DNA from: Bacteroidota bacterium
GTDB lineage: Bacteria > Bacteroidota > Ignavibacteria > Kapaibacteriales > UBA2268
DNA length: 64,000 nucleotides
Direction of reading: 5' to 3'
NCBI GenBank assembly: GCA_029974985.1
Contig: JARKQC010000360.1
Location: 124,001 to 188,000 of the forward strand
Shown: piece by piece, positions 54,550-63,983 of the stretch
How the letters are laid out: each line of letters opens with the position of its first letter
How positions within the stretch are numbered: position 1 is the stretch's first letter
Position numbers and translations under genes: made by a program
The notes under the pieces: generated by a model
Databases searched by the model: none
The model's input: the letters and a program-made list of their open reading frames with translations, nothing else
What the model was told of the DNA's origin: nothing

Positions 54550-55155
54550 ATGCTTAGATTGCTCTCTTTTATTAAAATTTTTATTCTCTTTTTTACTATT
54601 AATTATACTTTCTCGAAAGATATTATAATAAGTAAAAATTATGATATAATGGAAATTTTAGCATATAATTTTTCGGATTCTCTATTTAATAATTGCGTTA
54701 TAAATAAGTATGATACTGTAAATTTTAATATCAGCAAAATAAAAAGCGCCCAATTAGTAGAAAGAGCATTTACAAATTTTTGTATTGATAATGATATTTT
54801 TGTTTTTAATGATACAAACAATGTCGCGACTCATAATATTATTATCAATAGATTTGATGTTAATTATTCAAATTTTTTAAATGATTCTGATTCATTAGTA
54901 AGAATTGTAAAAATTTCGGGATATGTTTCGGGTAACAATGCTAAATATAAAAATTATTATGGATTAGATTTAGCTTATTGTGATACGATTAGCCGTGTTG
55001 CTGTGCCTTTTATAGAAAACCCGGCGATAGATTATACTTGTTCAAATGTACCACAAGAAGAGAAGACTTTTTTTCAAAAAGCAGTAGAGCCTTTTATACT
55101 AATATCATCAGCAATTATTAGTGTATTAATCCTTTTTTCTGTTAGGTCGAATTAA
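54550..55155 (+). CDS. Exported or membrane-anchored protein of unknown function
   Basis: A 201-residue protein that I do not recognise. It begins with a signal-like segment (MLRLLSFIKIFILFFTINYTFS) and ends with a hydrophobic helix (about 178-197, PFILISSAIISVLILFSV) and a short basic tail, giving a large periplasmic or extracytoplasmic domain anchored at its C-terminus. The middle is Asn/Asp-rich, with three Cys pairs of uncertain role (NNCVIN, NFCIDN, YTCSN). It follows the PH-domain gene by seven bases and completes the murG operon. The terminator at 55161 closes the unit. Confidence 0.66.
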   Translation: MLRLLSFIKIFILFFTINYTFSKDIIISKNYDIMEILAYNFSDSLFNNCVINKYDTVNFNISKIKSAQLVERAFTNFCIDNDIFVFNDTNNVATHNIIINRFDVNYSNFLNDSDSLVRIVKISGYVSGNNAKYKNYYGLDLAYCDTISRVAVPFIENPAIDYTCSNVPQEEKTFFQKAVEPFILISSAIISVLILFSVRSN

Positions 55156-55160
55156 AAAAA

Positions 55161-55199
55161 AGAGCAAAGTTATTAAATTACTATGCTCTCAAATTTTTT
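55161..55199. terminator. Terminator between the converging murG operon and DUF302 gene
   Basis: AGAGCA and AGT (from 55161) pair with ACT and TGCTCT (to about 55189), with small mismatches, and are followed by AAATTTTTTA. T-rich flanks on both strands allow bidirectional use. Confidence 0.6.
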
Positions 55200-55217
55200 A
55201 TAAATTATTCAAAAGAA

Positions 55218-55604
55218 TTATTTAATAATATTTGATAATATTTTTTCTACAGAATGAAATGCTTCGCTCATAACCTCTGAGGTAAGTCCACCAATTTGTT
55301 TTGCAAACAAATCAATATTCATTCTCGAAATATAAGTATTTCCATCAGTTTTTTCAAAAATTGACACTCGGCAAGGTAACATATTAGAATAAATTCTTTG
55401 CTCGTCGAGTGATAGTATTTTATATGCTAAATTTGGATTACAAGACTCTACAACTTTTACTTTATTGACCTCTTTGCCATTTTTTTTCATAGTTTCTTGT
55501 AAATCGTGAATTGTAATTATCTTCCAACCTGTATTTGTGATTTCTTCACTTAATTTCTCAATTGTTTCATTAAAATTATATTTGCTTTCATTTTCAATAA
55601 ACAT
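55218..55604 (-). CDS. DUF302 family protein
   Basis: A 128-residue protein. The ATG at 55604 is chosen because GGAG lies about ten bases upstream; a longer frame adds only an unrelated hydrophobic stretch. It has the DUF302 pattern: FNETIEKLSEEITNTGWKIITIHDLQETMKKNG, then KVKVVESCNPNLAYKIL, MLPCRVSIFEKTDGNTYISRMNI and an ending VMSEAFHSVEKILSNI. Such proteins are small, mostly cytosolic or periplasmic, and appear in sulfur and redox contexts, but their function is not established. Here it lies between the murG operon and queuosine genes, with which it seems unrelated. Confidence 0.82.
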   Translation of the reverse strand: MFIENESKYNFNETIEKLSEEITNTGWKIITIHDLQETMKKNGKEVNKVKVVESCNPNLAYKILSLDEQRIYSNMLPCRVSIFEKTDGNTYISRMNIDLFAKQIGGLTSEVMSEAFHSVEKILSNIIK

Positions 55605-55727
55605 CGAATCGGCTCCATATAAAAAATACATACAAAATATTACTGTTTAGCAATATTGACGATTTAGTTTAATAATATTGTTTCAAATAATAAATATATT
55701 TGATTTGCCTAATATTTGTATTGATAA

Positions 55728-56165
55728 TTATTTTGAGGAATTTACTATTTCAACGGTTCGCTCAGCATAAGCATCTATTGTTTCATATACTTTCATACTT
55801 ATTTTATAAATATTAGTAAATTGGCTAAAATGTGGGATAGCTAAATCTAAAAAATAAGTAACGAAATTTTCTGAACTTGTTAAATATGGTAATATATTGT
55901 ATTTGAATCCATTATTTTTAAGAAAATCAATCATCAAATCATCATCTTTATCGCAAACAAATGAATGGTCGAGTTTTTCTAAAATTGGTAAAATAAATTT
56001 ATCAATATCATAATAATCTAAAACCATAGAATTTTCATTTTGCTCGCCATAGAGTATAACTTGCAATTTATAAGAATGACCGTGAATATTTTTGCAAGGC
56101 CCCTTGTGAAAAGGCAAGCGATGGCTCATCTCCCAACTATATTCTTTTGCAATTTTTGTTATCAT
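55728..56165 (-). CDS. queD: 6-carboxytetrahydropterin synthase
   Basis: An enzyme of queuosine biosynthesis that converts 7,8-dihydroneopterin triphosphate to 6-carboxytetrahydropterin. The 145-residue protein holds the family's zinc-binding histidines in WEMSHRLPFHKGP and HGHSYKLQV. The Cys of CKNIHGHSY serves as catalytic nucleophile. MVLDYYDIDKFILPILEKLDHSFV supplies the conserved Asp-His segment, followed by a C-terminal ETIDAYAERTVEI with Glu. The queF stop lies 11 bases upstream, so the two genes form an operon. queE and queC are not in the window. Confidence 0.92.
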   Translation of the reverse strand: MITKIAKEYSWEMSHRLPFHKGPCKNIHGHSYKLQVILYGEQNENSMVLDYYDIDKFILPILEKLDHSFVCDKDDDLMIDFLKNNGFKYNILPYLTSSENFVTYFLDLAIPHFSQFTNIYKISMKVYETIDAYAERTVEIVNSSK

Positions 56166-56176
56166 TTTTCACCTCT

Positions 56177-56512
56177 TTATTTTTGATATTTTGCTTTAAT
56201 AATCGAAGAAATCCCACCTCGAACTTTCCATTCAGTAATTACTTCTATTTCTCGTGGTTTGCAACACTCTACTAAATCATCAAGAATTTTATTTGTAATT
56301 GCTTCGTAAAATATGCCTTTATTACGAAATTCAAAATAATAATATTTTAGCGATTTAAGCTCGATACACAATTCATCGGGAATGTATCGAATAGTAATAG
56401 TTCCGAAATCTGGCAATCCTGTTATTGGACACACTGAAGTAAACTCTGGATTTATATGAGTAATTTCATAATTTCTTTCGGGTGCGGGATTTGGAAATGT
56501 TTCAATATTCAT
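56177..56512 (-). CDS. queF: NADPH-dependent 7-cyano-7-deazaguanine reductase
   Basis: It reduces preQ0 to preQ1 in queuosine biosynthesis. This is the short, unimodular (YkvM-type) form of 111 residues. SVCPITGLPDFGTITI contains the catalytic Cys and the preQ0-binding Asp. IELKSLKYYYFEFRNKGIFYEAITNKILDDL is the family's second signature, and VRGGIS near the C-terminus completes it. The His that follows GIF in many homologues is Tyr here, a known variant in the family as far as I recall. It leads the queF-queD operon. Confidence 0.93.
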   Translation of the reverse strand: MNIETFPNPAPERNYEITHINPEFTSVCPITGLPDFGTITIRYIPDELCIELKSLKYYYFEFRNKGIFYEAITNKILDDLVECCKPREIEVITEWKVRGGISSIIKAKYQK

Positions 56513-56662
56513 AATTTAAAACCTAAAAAAATAAATAACTAATAAATAATTATTTTAAGACGAATAAATCAAAAATTAACATATTTATTTTATAAATGTA
56601 AAATAATTATTAATATTAATGGGATAAATTATATTTTTTTCTTAAATAAAATAATAATTTGT

Positions 56663-56670
56663 TAATTTTG
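56663..56670 (+). promoter_or_regulatory. Candidate -7 box for the secreted CX4CH/Ig protein gene
   Basis: TAATTTTG fits TAnnTTTG about 80 bases before the ATG at 56751. No TTG is found at the consensus distance upstream. Confidence 0.3.
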
Positions 56671-56750
56671 TAAGTTCAATATATGTAAAATATATGATAA
56701 AGTTTAATCAAATCAGGAAATTATGTTTAATATTAATAAATAATTATATT

Positions 56751-59546
56751 ATGAAAAAATTCTACAAAAATATTCCTTTACTTTTGCTTACATTTTTTAT
56801 AATATATTTCACTATCGAAGTATATGCAACAAGTACTGGAAGAGTAATGCGTACCTCGACTTTTGATGGTGGTTGCGGTGGCACGGGTTGTCATGGAACA
56901 ACTTATAATGCTAATACAACTTTATCACTTGTATCTGGTAGTTTATTGGTAGATCCTAATACATCAAATAATTATACAATTCGAGTAAATAACTCAACTC
57001 TTATTAACTCTGGGATTAATATTGCTGTAAAAACCACTATTACAGGTGCTACTAATATTGGTACTTTGCAAGCACCGACTGGCTCAGGGCTACAAGTTTT
57101 AGTAGATGAATTAACTCATACTTCACCTAAAACTTTAAATAGTGGCTCAACTGACTTTGATTTCTCATGGACTGCTCCCGATAAGCCGGGAAAATATTAT
57201 CTTCGTGCTGTTGGTTTAGCTTCTGATAATAAAAATGATGCAAATAATGACCAATGGAATTGGATGGAACCGAAAGAGCTTATTGTTCGAGGTGTCGAAT
57301 TAAGCGAACCTAAAAATGGTATAAGCGCGTGTGCTGGAACAGATTTAACAATAAAATGGGTTTCTGCTGGAATTGAAAAAGTAAAAATTGAACTTTCATC
57401 AAATAGTGGTAATAGCTGGGATATTACTTTAAAAGATGATTTTATTGCTCTCGGTGGCTCTTGGACTTGGTCTATTCCATCGAATTTTCAACAAGGAGAC
57501 CATTTCAGAATAAAAATTTCAGATGTTAGCGAACCAAATAGAAAATCGTTTATGACTGGTGATTTTGGTATATATGGACAGTTCACTATAACAAAACATC
57601 CTCAATCTGCTGATTTATGCCCTGGCGATTCTGTTAAATTGTTTATAAATACTACTGGATTAGGAATAAAATATCAATGGCGTAAAAATGGTTTTAATCT
57701 TGCGGGCGAGACTGATTCAGTTTTAATACTAAAAAATGTAAATCCAAGTAATGCAGGATATTATGGCGTCGTTGTAACGTCAAATTGCTATTCACCTATA
57801 GTAAGCGACGAAGCAAATATTCAAATACGAACTCAAACATCAATTAAGAAACAACCGAATCCAATTATTGCTTGTCTCGGCTCTAATCCATCATTTCAAA
57901 TCGAAGCCGATGGTCATTATGTAAAATATCAATGGTATAAAAATAATCGAGAAATTTTAAATGCTACCGAAAACTCATTATTAATTAAAAATGTAACAGA
58001 ATCAGATGTTGATGAATATTATTGTATTGTTTCTGGTGTATGCGGAACTGTAAAATCAAATGTGGTTTCTCTAACATTAAACCAAGCACCGACCATTACA
58101 AAACAACCACAATCTAAAATCGCGTGTGAAAGATCTAACGTTACTTTTTCAGTTGAAACTACGGGACTTCAAAATTCTTATGATTGGTATTTTGATGATA
58201 ACAAGATACCAAATTCAAATAATCCAAATTTAGAATTAAAAAATATCACTTATCTAAATGCTGGCAAATATCATTGTGTCGTTCGTAATAGTTGTGGCGA
58301 CCCTGTAAAAAGCGGAATAGCAACATTAGAAGTTAATCCACTTCCAAAAATCACTACTCAACCACAAAATCAAATGTTAATGGTTGGAGATGAAGCAAAA
58401 TTTACAGTAGTTGCTCAGAATGCAGTTTCGTATCAATGGAGACGTGATAAAAAGAATATTAAGGATGCTACCGATAGCGAATTTACGATTAATTCGGTAA
58501 CCGTTGATGATAATGCTGATTATGATTGTGCTATTACTAATGATTGTGGGGTTGTGTATTCTCAAAGTGTAAATTTATTAGTGGTAGAGCCAGAACCCGG
58601 TCCACGCGTCAAATTAGCTTCGAATACTATTGATTTTGCTAATATATTTACTGATAATTTTGTTGATTCTTTATTAACTGAGTTTATCACAAATGTTGGT
58701 AATGATACATTGCTAATTGATAGTATAAGAATTTATAATAGTATTGATTCCATAGTAAATTTTGATTTAGTATTAATTGATAGTGTAGAGCTTTCACCGA
58801 AAGAAACGCTTGATTTGAATATTAAATTCACTCCTTTATCTTTTGGATTATTGACAGCAAAATTGATTGTTTATAGCAATTCAATTACCGATGTACCCGA
58901 TATTGATGTCATTGGGCATGGTGCAAAATTTGATATGCTTTCTAATCGCACATTAATAGATTTTTCTGATGTTTATATTAACGAAGGTGATTCTGTTCAG
59001 TTTAGATTGTTCAATCAAAGTGATTATGATATAATATGGTCGGAAACTAAATTTGATTGTGAAAATGGTGATGACTTTTTTGTTCAAGAACCAGAATTGC
59101 CCGATACTATTTCTGCTAAATCAAGTCAAGATATTAATTTATTATTTATTCCTTCGAAAGAAGGCGAATATGATTGCTTTATGATAATGAAATTTGAGGG
59201 AACAGAACAAACAATTAAAGTTCAATTATTTGGAAATGGCCTTGTGTCTCGTGTAGCCGAAAATAATAATATTATTAATAAATTAGAAGCATATCCAAAT
59301 CCATCGAATAGCTTAGTAATATTTAACTTTTCGATAGAAAATAATGATTCATATACTTTTGAAATTATTGATATAAATGGTAATATCGTATATTCAAATA
59401 ATAGTAATTATACTGAAAACGAAAATATTACTTTATCTTGGGATACAAAAGATATGAATGGTAACTTCGCAGCAAGCGGCTCTTACAGAGCAATAGTACG
59501 ATCTGGAATGAGCAGTAAAATAATTAACTTTATATTGATAAAATAG
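56751..59546 (+). CDS. Secreted multi-Ig protein with CX4CH motif and T9SS sorting domain
   Basis: A 931-residue protein. The ATG at 56751 opens a signal peptide (KFYKNIPLLLLTFFIIYFTIEVYA). The next segment (about 25-180) resembles the choice-of-anchor V domain of FCB-group proteins. It begins RVMRTSTFDGGCGGTGCHGTT; the CX4CH there could bind heme as an unusual variant of CxxCH. ELTHTSPKTLNSG and SWTAPDKPGKYYLRAVG follow. About four Ig-like domains (about 275-630) share QWxKN and AGxYxCVV-type cores with the giant protein at 4103-10447. A Hydin/ASPM-like beta domain (about 640-840) precedes the type A T9SS domain that starts AYPNPSNSLV. It is exported, probably to the surface. Function unknown. 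Confidence 0.87.
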   Translation: MKKFYKNIPLLLLTFFIIYFTIEVYATSTGRVMRTSTFDGGCGGTGCHGTTYNANTTLSLVSGSLLVDPNTSNNYTIRVNNSTLINSGINIAVKTTITGATNIGTLQAPTGSGLQVLVDELTHTSPKTLNSGSTDFDFSWTAPDKPGKYYLRAVGLASDNKNDANNDQWNWMEPKELIVRGVELSEPKNGISACAGTDLTIKWVSAGIEKVKIELSSNSGNSWDITLKDDFIALGGSWTWSIPSNFQQGDHFRIKISDVSEPNRKSFMTGDFGIYGQFTITKHPQSADLCPGDSVKLFINTTGLGIKYQWRKNGFNLAGETDSVLILKNVNPSNAGYYGVVVTSNCYSPIVSDEANIQIRTQTSIKKQPNPIIACLGSNPSFQIEADGHYVKYQWYKNNREILNATENSLLIKNVTESDVDEYYCIVSGVCGTVKSNVVSLTLNQAPTITKQPQSKIACERSNVTFSVETTGLQNSYDWYFDDNKIPNSNNPNLELKNITYLNAGKYHCVVRNSCGDPVKSGIATLEVNPLPKITTQPQNQMLMVGDEAKFTVVAQNAVSYQWRRDKKNIKDATDSEFTINSVTVDDNADYDCAITNDCGVVYSQSVNLLVVEPEPGPRVKLASNTIDFANIFTDNFVDSLLTEFITNVGNDTLLIDSIRIYNSIDSIVNFDLVLIDSVELSPKETLDLNIKFTPLSFGLLTAKLIVYSNSITDVPDIDVIGHGAKFDMLSNRTLIDFSDVYINEGDSVQFRLFNQSDYDIIWSETKFDCENGDDFFVQEPELPDTISAKSSQDINLLFIPSKEGEYDCFMIMKFEGTEQTIKVQLFGNGLVSRVAENNNIINKLEAYPNPSNSLVIFNFSIENNDSYTFEIIDINGNIVYSNNSNYTENENITLSWDTKDMNGNFAASGSYRAIVRSGMSSKIINFILIK

Positions 59547-59554
59547 TTTTTTAT

Positions 59555-59609
59555 AATTTCTGAACTACTTTTTTTTTGATAATAAGTAGTTCAGAAATTT
59601 ATTTTTTTC
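59555..59609 (+). terminator. Terminator of the secreted CX4CH/Ig protein gene
   Basis: A perfect 16-bp stem, AATTTCTGAACTACTT (59555-59570) and AAGTAGTTCAGAAATT (59584-59599), is followed by TATTTTTTT. Confidence 0.92.
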
Positions 59610-59652
59610 TTTTTAATATTTATTAAAAATTAGTTTTGGAGAAAAATCGAAA

Positions 59653-60666
59653 ATGTTGAATGTTGCAATTATTGGCTGTGGATATTGGGGAAATCATTTA
59701 GTTCGAAATTTTTATACATCTACGCTTTGGAATGTAAAATATATATGTGATAAAGACAAAAATCAATTAGATAAAATTTCCTCAAAATACAGTAATATCA
59801 CTTCATTAACAAATCCTGAACAAATTTTTGATGACGCAACTATTGATGCAGTAGTAATTGCTACTCCCGTTTTTTCACACTTTGAGCTTGCTAAAAAATC
59901 ACTTTTAAGCAATAAACATACTTGGGTAGAAAAGCCTCTTGCCGCAAGTTCAGAAGAAGCAAAAGAATTAATTGAAATTGCAAAATCGCGGAATTTAATT
60001 TTGCACGTTGACCATACCTATATTTATACGCCAGCTGTAAGAAAAATCAAGGAACTCATTGATAATAATGTGCTTGGTGATATGTTATATTTTGATTCTA
60101 CGAGAGTAAATTTAGGATTATTTCAGCACGATATTAATGTAATTTGGGATTTAGCACCACACGATATATCAATTTTGCAATATACTATTGGAAAAAAGCC
60201 AATTTCTGTTTCGGCTACTGGAAAATCCTTTTATAAATATAATAATAAGGATATTGCTTCTATTTCTTTTATTTATATTGAATTTGATGACGGTAGCATT
60301 GCTCATATTAATGTTAATTGGATGTCGCCCGTTAAAATTAGACAAATTATTATGGGCGGAAGCTCGAAAATGCTTGTTTTTGACGATATGGAAACAGTTT
60401 CAAAAATAAAAGTTTATGATAGTGGAGTGGATTTTAAAAAACGCGAAGATATTTACGATGTTTTAATTCAATATAGAACTGGCGATATGTACTCGCCTGC
60501 AATAAAAAATTACGAAGCACTTAGCTTTGAATGTAACCATTTTTATGATTCTATCGTCAAGGATATAGAAACTGACACTAATGGAGAAACTGGATTATAT
60601 GTAGTTAGTATTCTCGAAGCGGCTGATAAATCGCTTACTTTGGGAGGAACACCAATACAAATATGA
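59653..60666 (+). CDS. Gfo/Idh/MocA family oxidoreductase
   Basis: A 337-residue NAD(P)-dependent sugar-type oxidoreductase. The Rossmann start NVAIIGCGYWGNHLVRNF has the GxGxxG loop. DAVVIATPVFSHFELAKKSL and HTWVEKPLAAS carry the EKP catalytic Lys motif, and VDHTYIYTPAVRKIKELI begins the second domain. The YGxxG-like region WDLAPHDISILQY contains His and Asp of the active site. The closest functional type is UDP-N-acetylglucosamine 3-dehydrogenase/WlbA-like or inositol-type enzymes used in glycan synthesis; the substrate is unresolved. TTTTGGAGAAAAATCGAAA provides a ribosome binding site. The gene is on its own between two terminators or hairpins. Confidence 0.87.
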   Translation: MLNVAIIGCGYWGNHLVRNFYTSTLWNVKYICDKDKNQLDKISSKYSNITSLTNPEQIFDDATIDAVVIATPVFSHFELAKKSLLSNKHTWVEKPLAASSEEAKELIEIAKSRNLILHVDHTYIYTPAVRKIKELIDNNVLGDMLYFDSTRVNLGLFQHDINVIWDLAPHDISILQYTIGKKPISVSATGKSFYKYNNKDIASISFIYIEFDDGSIAHINVNWMSPVKIRQIIMGGSSKMLVFDDMETVSKIKVYDSGVDFKKREDIYDVLIQYRTGDMYSPAIKNYEALSFECNHFYDSIVKDIETDTNGETGLYVVSILEAADKSLTLGGTPIQI

Positions 60667-60753
60667 AAATAATTTTGATAATTTGTAATTTTTAATTAAT
60701 TTACTTATTATTTTTTTGCAAATTAATAAATGAAATTTATTGGAGGTTTTTTT

Positions 60754-61347
60754 ATGATAAAAAATATAACAAAACAGAGTATTTTAACAATTTTTACTTT
60801 AATAGTACTATTAGCCATTACAAGTTCACCATTTATTTATTCACAAGACGATGATGATTGGAGAGCAAAGGAGCAGTCAGATACAAGATTTCCTTATTTA
60901 AAGGATAAATATGAAGATACGCTTAATTTGCCTTTTGAACAAGTTTGGGAAGCCGCAATTGCGTGTATTGATTCTATAAATTGCCAGATAATTACAAAAA
61001 ATCCACGTCAAGGTGATGACGGACTTTATCGTGGAACGATTCAATCTGATTTTTGCGTTTTTGCTCTTGGCGATACCGTGTTACGCAATCTTAAATATTA
61101 TAGTGTAGAAGTGCCATTTATACGAGGTGGTATATGGGCAAATGCAAGATTTCAATATAAATTTGTTATTAAGGAACTCGAAAATGGTGCTTGTAGTGTA
61201 AGAATCATTGGCGAGGTTAGTGGATTTGAAAATCACGTTACTAACAAAGTGCATTTTTGGCAATCTAATGGATTTAAAGAATTTCAGATGCTGGAGCGTT
61301 TGAAGAAATTCCTTGGATTACCTAATAATTTTAAAGAAAATCTTTGA
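60754..61347 (+). CDS. Exported protein of unknown function
   Basis: A 197-residue protein. The ATG at 60754 is preferred because GGAGG lies seven bases upstream and a signal peptide (LTIFTLIVLLAITSSPFIYS) follows the basic start. The mature part begins with an acidic QDDDDWRAKEQSDTRF, and then reads as a mixed alpha/beta domain: LPFEQVWEAAIACIDSINCQII, GTIQSDFCVFALGD, FQYKFVIKELENGACSVRIIGEVSGFE and a final LERLKKFLGLP. The strand-helix pattern and the two Cys in the first helix recall lipoprotein-like BamC/START-type folds, but I cannot name a family. It sits after the oxidoreductase and ends with a terminator. Confidence 0.7.
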   Translation: MIKNITKQSILTIFTLIVLLAITSSPFIYSQDDDDWRAKEQSDTRFPYLKDKYEDTLNLPFEQVWEAAIACIDSINCQIITKNPRQGDDGLYRGTIQSDFCVFALGDTVLRNLKYYSVEVPFIRGGIWANARFQYKFVIKELENGACSVRIIGEVSGFENHVTNKVHFWQSNGFKEFQMLERLKKFLGLPNNFKENL

Positions 61348-61376
61348 TTTTATATATAAATTAATTTTTTGAGATT

Positions 61377-61414
61377 AATACAGTATCATAAAAAAATGGT
61401 ACTGTATTTTTTTT
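61377..61414 (+). terminator. Terminator of the exported-protein gene
   Basis: AATACAGTATCAT (61377-61389) pairs with ATGGTACTGTATT (61396-61408), with one G-U pair, and is followed by eight T residues. Confidence 0.92.
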
Positions 61415-61613
61415 CGTTATATACCAATAAATTTTCAAATAAATGCTTAATTGAAATAAATATTTAAAATAAATAATGTTTATTAAAAATTCTTGTTTAA
61501 TTTTGAAGAATATTTTTTTAAATTGTGCAATAAATTGTTTGCATAGAATTATGTGAATATTTTAAGCTAAATTTAATAACAAATCTTAATGAAAGAAATT
61601 GATAGGATTGTAA

Positions 61614-63983
61614 ATGGATACAACAATAATTAAAAAATATTTAGATGAACAACGAATCAAAGTTGTTGAAGTGTATAATTTTGAGAAAAATAAAGTAAAG
61701 TACTCTGAAATAATTAAGGGTTGGAATATTGAGAAATTTAGTGGCGATGAAGAAATTGTTAGGGCATTTATTCTTTCTAAACTTGTTAATGAATTAGGTT
61801 ATAATCCAGAAAATATTGAAATTGAAAAGCAATATGACATTGGAAGACCAAAAGTAAACAAACCAAGAATTGACATTATTGTCAAAGATGACAAAGACAA
61901 TGCTTTTCTTTATATCGAATTGAAAAGTCCACAGGATTACGAAAAAAACAAAGATGAAATTATCGAAAAACAACTTTTTAACCTTGCTTCACAGGAAAAA
62001 GGACAGGGAAAAAATGTAAAATATCTTGTTCTTTATACTTTTGAGATAACTGAAACAGAAATCAAAGATAAGTGTATTTTGATTGATTATGAAAAGTTTC
62101 CTTCTTTTGATGCTTGGAAAGAAGTCAGAGATTTTGCCGATAAATTGCCAGAAAGATATGGAAAAGCACAAAAAGAGCCATACATTAAAAATGGTAAAGA
62201 TTTAGAAACAAGTTTTACTCACGAACAATTAGACGGGCTTAGAAAAAATTTACATAATGTTCTTTGGGGTGGTGGTGGAACAGATGATAATGATGTCTTT
62301 TCTTCTTTGGTTAATATCATTTTAGCTAAAATTCAAGATGAATCAGAGAAGAAAAAAGGCGAAAAATACGATTTTCAAATTTTTTCATTTCAAAATGGAG
62401 AAAGTTTTGAATCTAACGAACAACTTTTTGAAAGAATAAACGAACTTTATAGAAGAGCCTTAAAACAAAGATTGAATATTGTTGATGAGGGAAAACTTAA
62501 AAAGTCATTTGTTATAGACGAAAATAAATTTTCACTTAATAAACTTAAATATACAGTCGCAGAGCTTGAAAGATTTAGTTTTGTGGACGGGAAAAATAGT
62601 TTTAACGGAAAAGATATTTTGGGAGACTTTTTTGAGGGTATCATTAGGGAAGGGTTTAAGCAAACAAAAGGGCAGTTTTTTACTCATATAAATGTTGTTA
62701 AATTTCTGCTTTGGGGCTTACAACTTGATAAATTAGCCATTGATAGATTAAATAACGATTTGGAAATTCCTTATTTGATTGATCCAAGTGCTGGTAGTGG
62801 CACTTTTCTTATTGAATACATGAAATTTATCACTGAAAACCTAAAAAGAAGATTTAAGGATAAACTACATGAAACAAGGGATATAGAAGACAAATTTCAT
62901 CAATGGTTTATACCAGACCATAGAGAAAATAAGTGGGCTTCAAATTTTATTTATGGTGTAGAAATCAATTTCAATCTTGGAACAGCAACAAAAGTAAATA
63001 TGATTTTGCATGGAGATGGCTCAACTAATATTTTTGTCAAAGACGGACTTTTGCCTTTCAAATTTTATGACAAAGAAACTGCTCCAAACTTTCTAAAACA
63101 ATACGAACAAGACAAAGTTTATTTTGACAAAGAGGTAAACGGACAATTTGATTGTATTATTACCAATCCTCCTTTTAGCGTTGATTTAGACAATGACACA
63201 AAAAAGAATGTCAAAAAAGAGTTTATCTTTGGAGACAAAAAGAACTCTGAAAATTTGTTTGTTGAAAGGTGGTATCAACTTCTTAAACCAAATGGGCGTT
63301 TTGGTGTAGTTTTGCCTGAAAGTGTTTTTGATACGACAGAAAATAAATATATTAGACTATTTATTTATAAATATTTTAAAGTCAAAGCGGTTGTTTCTTT
63401 ACCACAACTTACTTTTGAACCTTTTACCAGCACTAAAACAAGTTTGCTTTTTGCTCAAAAGAAGACCAAAGAAGAGATTGAAAAGTGGAATAATCTTTGG
63501 AGCAAATACTCTAATGAATGGAGCAATCTAAAAACCAGATGTGAAAACTTATCCGCAGTTTATCTTGACGAAAAAGACCGCAAAAAGCTACCTTCAATCA
63601 AAGACTTAAGCGAAAAAGAAGAAAAAGAAATTTTATTAAGAATGCTCAAAGATTATATCGAAGAAGATGATCAAAAATTTTCATCTAAAGAAATTGTAGA
63701 AAAATACAAAGACGAACTACAAGAGCTTTGCAAATATGACAATGACACAAAGGATGTTTTTGGTTTTGTGAATACTTGGTGGGTTTTTGGTGAAGTAGCA
63801 AAAGAGTTAAATTATAAAATTTTTATGGCGGAAGTAGAAAATATCGGCTACAAGAGAACCAAAAGAGGCGAAAAACCAATGCCAAATGAACTTTATCGTG
63901 TAAACGAAAAAGGTGAAGTTTTGGTTGATGATGGAATTAAAGAAACCGCTTTAGATTATTTAAGAGAAGTGCTATGGGATTAA
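61614..63983 (+). CDS. Nuclease-methyltransferase fusion of a second type I/IIG-like restriction system
   Basis: A 789-residue protein. The N-terminal domain (about 1-190) has a PD-(D/E)xK-like site: Asp87 in RIDIIVKDD and Glu102-x-Lys104 in YIELKSPQ, the same HsdR_N-like layout as in the 40634-43093 gene. The middle (about 320-620) is an N6-adenine methyltransferase with DPSAGSGTF near 388 and TNPPF near 516, and NAxxPxx-type VLPESVFDTTENKYI. A charged helical region (about 620-720) follows. Unlike the other fusion it ends without a target-recognition domain; that function is presumably encoded by the gene that begins at 63974. AGGATTGTAA precedes the ATG. The architecture resembles BcgI-like A subunits. 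It stands 108 bases after a TAATTTTG box at 61498-61505. Confidence 0.82.
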   Translation: MDTTIIKKYLDEQRIKVVEVYNFEKNKVKYSEIIKGWNIEKFSGDEEIVRAFILSKLVNELGYNPENIEIEKQYDIGRPKVNKPRIDIIVKDDKDNAFLYIELKSPQDYEKNKDEIIEKQLFNLASQEKGQGKNVKYLVLYTFEITETEIKDKCILIDYEKFPSFDAWKEVRDFADKLPERYGKAQKEPYIKNGKDLETSFTHEQLDGLRKNLHNVLWGGGGTDDNDVFSSLVNIILAKIQDESEKKKGEKYDFQIFSFQNGESFESNEQLFERINELYRRALKQRLNIVDEGKLKKSFVIDENKFSLNKLKYTVAELERFSFVDGKNSFNGKDILGDFFEGIIREGFKQTKGQFFTHINVVKFLLWGLQLDKLAIDRLNNDLEIPYLIDPSAGSGTFLIEYMKFITENLKRRFKDKLHETRDIEDKFHQWFIPDHRENKWASNFIYGVEINFNLGTATKVNMILHGDGSTNIFVKDGLLPFKFYDKETAPNFLKQYEQDKVYFDKEVNGQFDCIITNPPFSVDLDNDTKKNVKKEFIFGDKKNSENLFVERWYQLLKPNGRFGVVLPESVFDTTENKYIRLFIYKYFKVKAVVSLPQLTFEPFTSTKTSLLFAQKKTKEEIEKWNNLWSKYSNEWSNLKTRCENLSAVYLDEKDRKKLPSIKDLSEKEEKEILLRMLKDYIEEDDQKFSSKEIVEKYKDELQELCKYDNDTKDVFGFVNTWWVFGEVAKELNYKIFMAEVENIGYKRTKRGEKPMPNELYRVNEKGEVLVDDGIKETALDYLREVLWD

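Noticed and set aside
61498-61505. TAATTTTG as a full promoter of the second restriction gene
   Set aside because: The -7 likeness is good, but no TTG occurs 19-21 bases upstream and it is more than 100 bases from the start codon.
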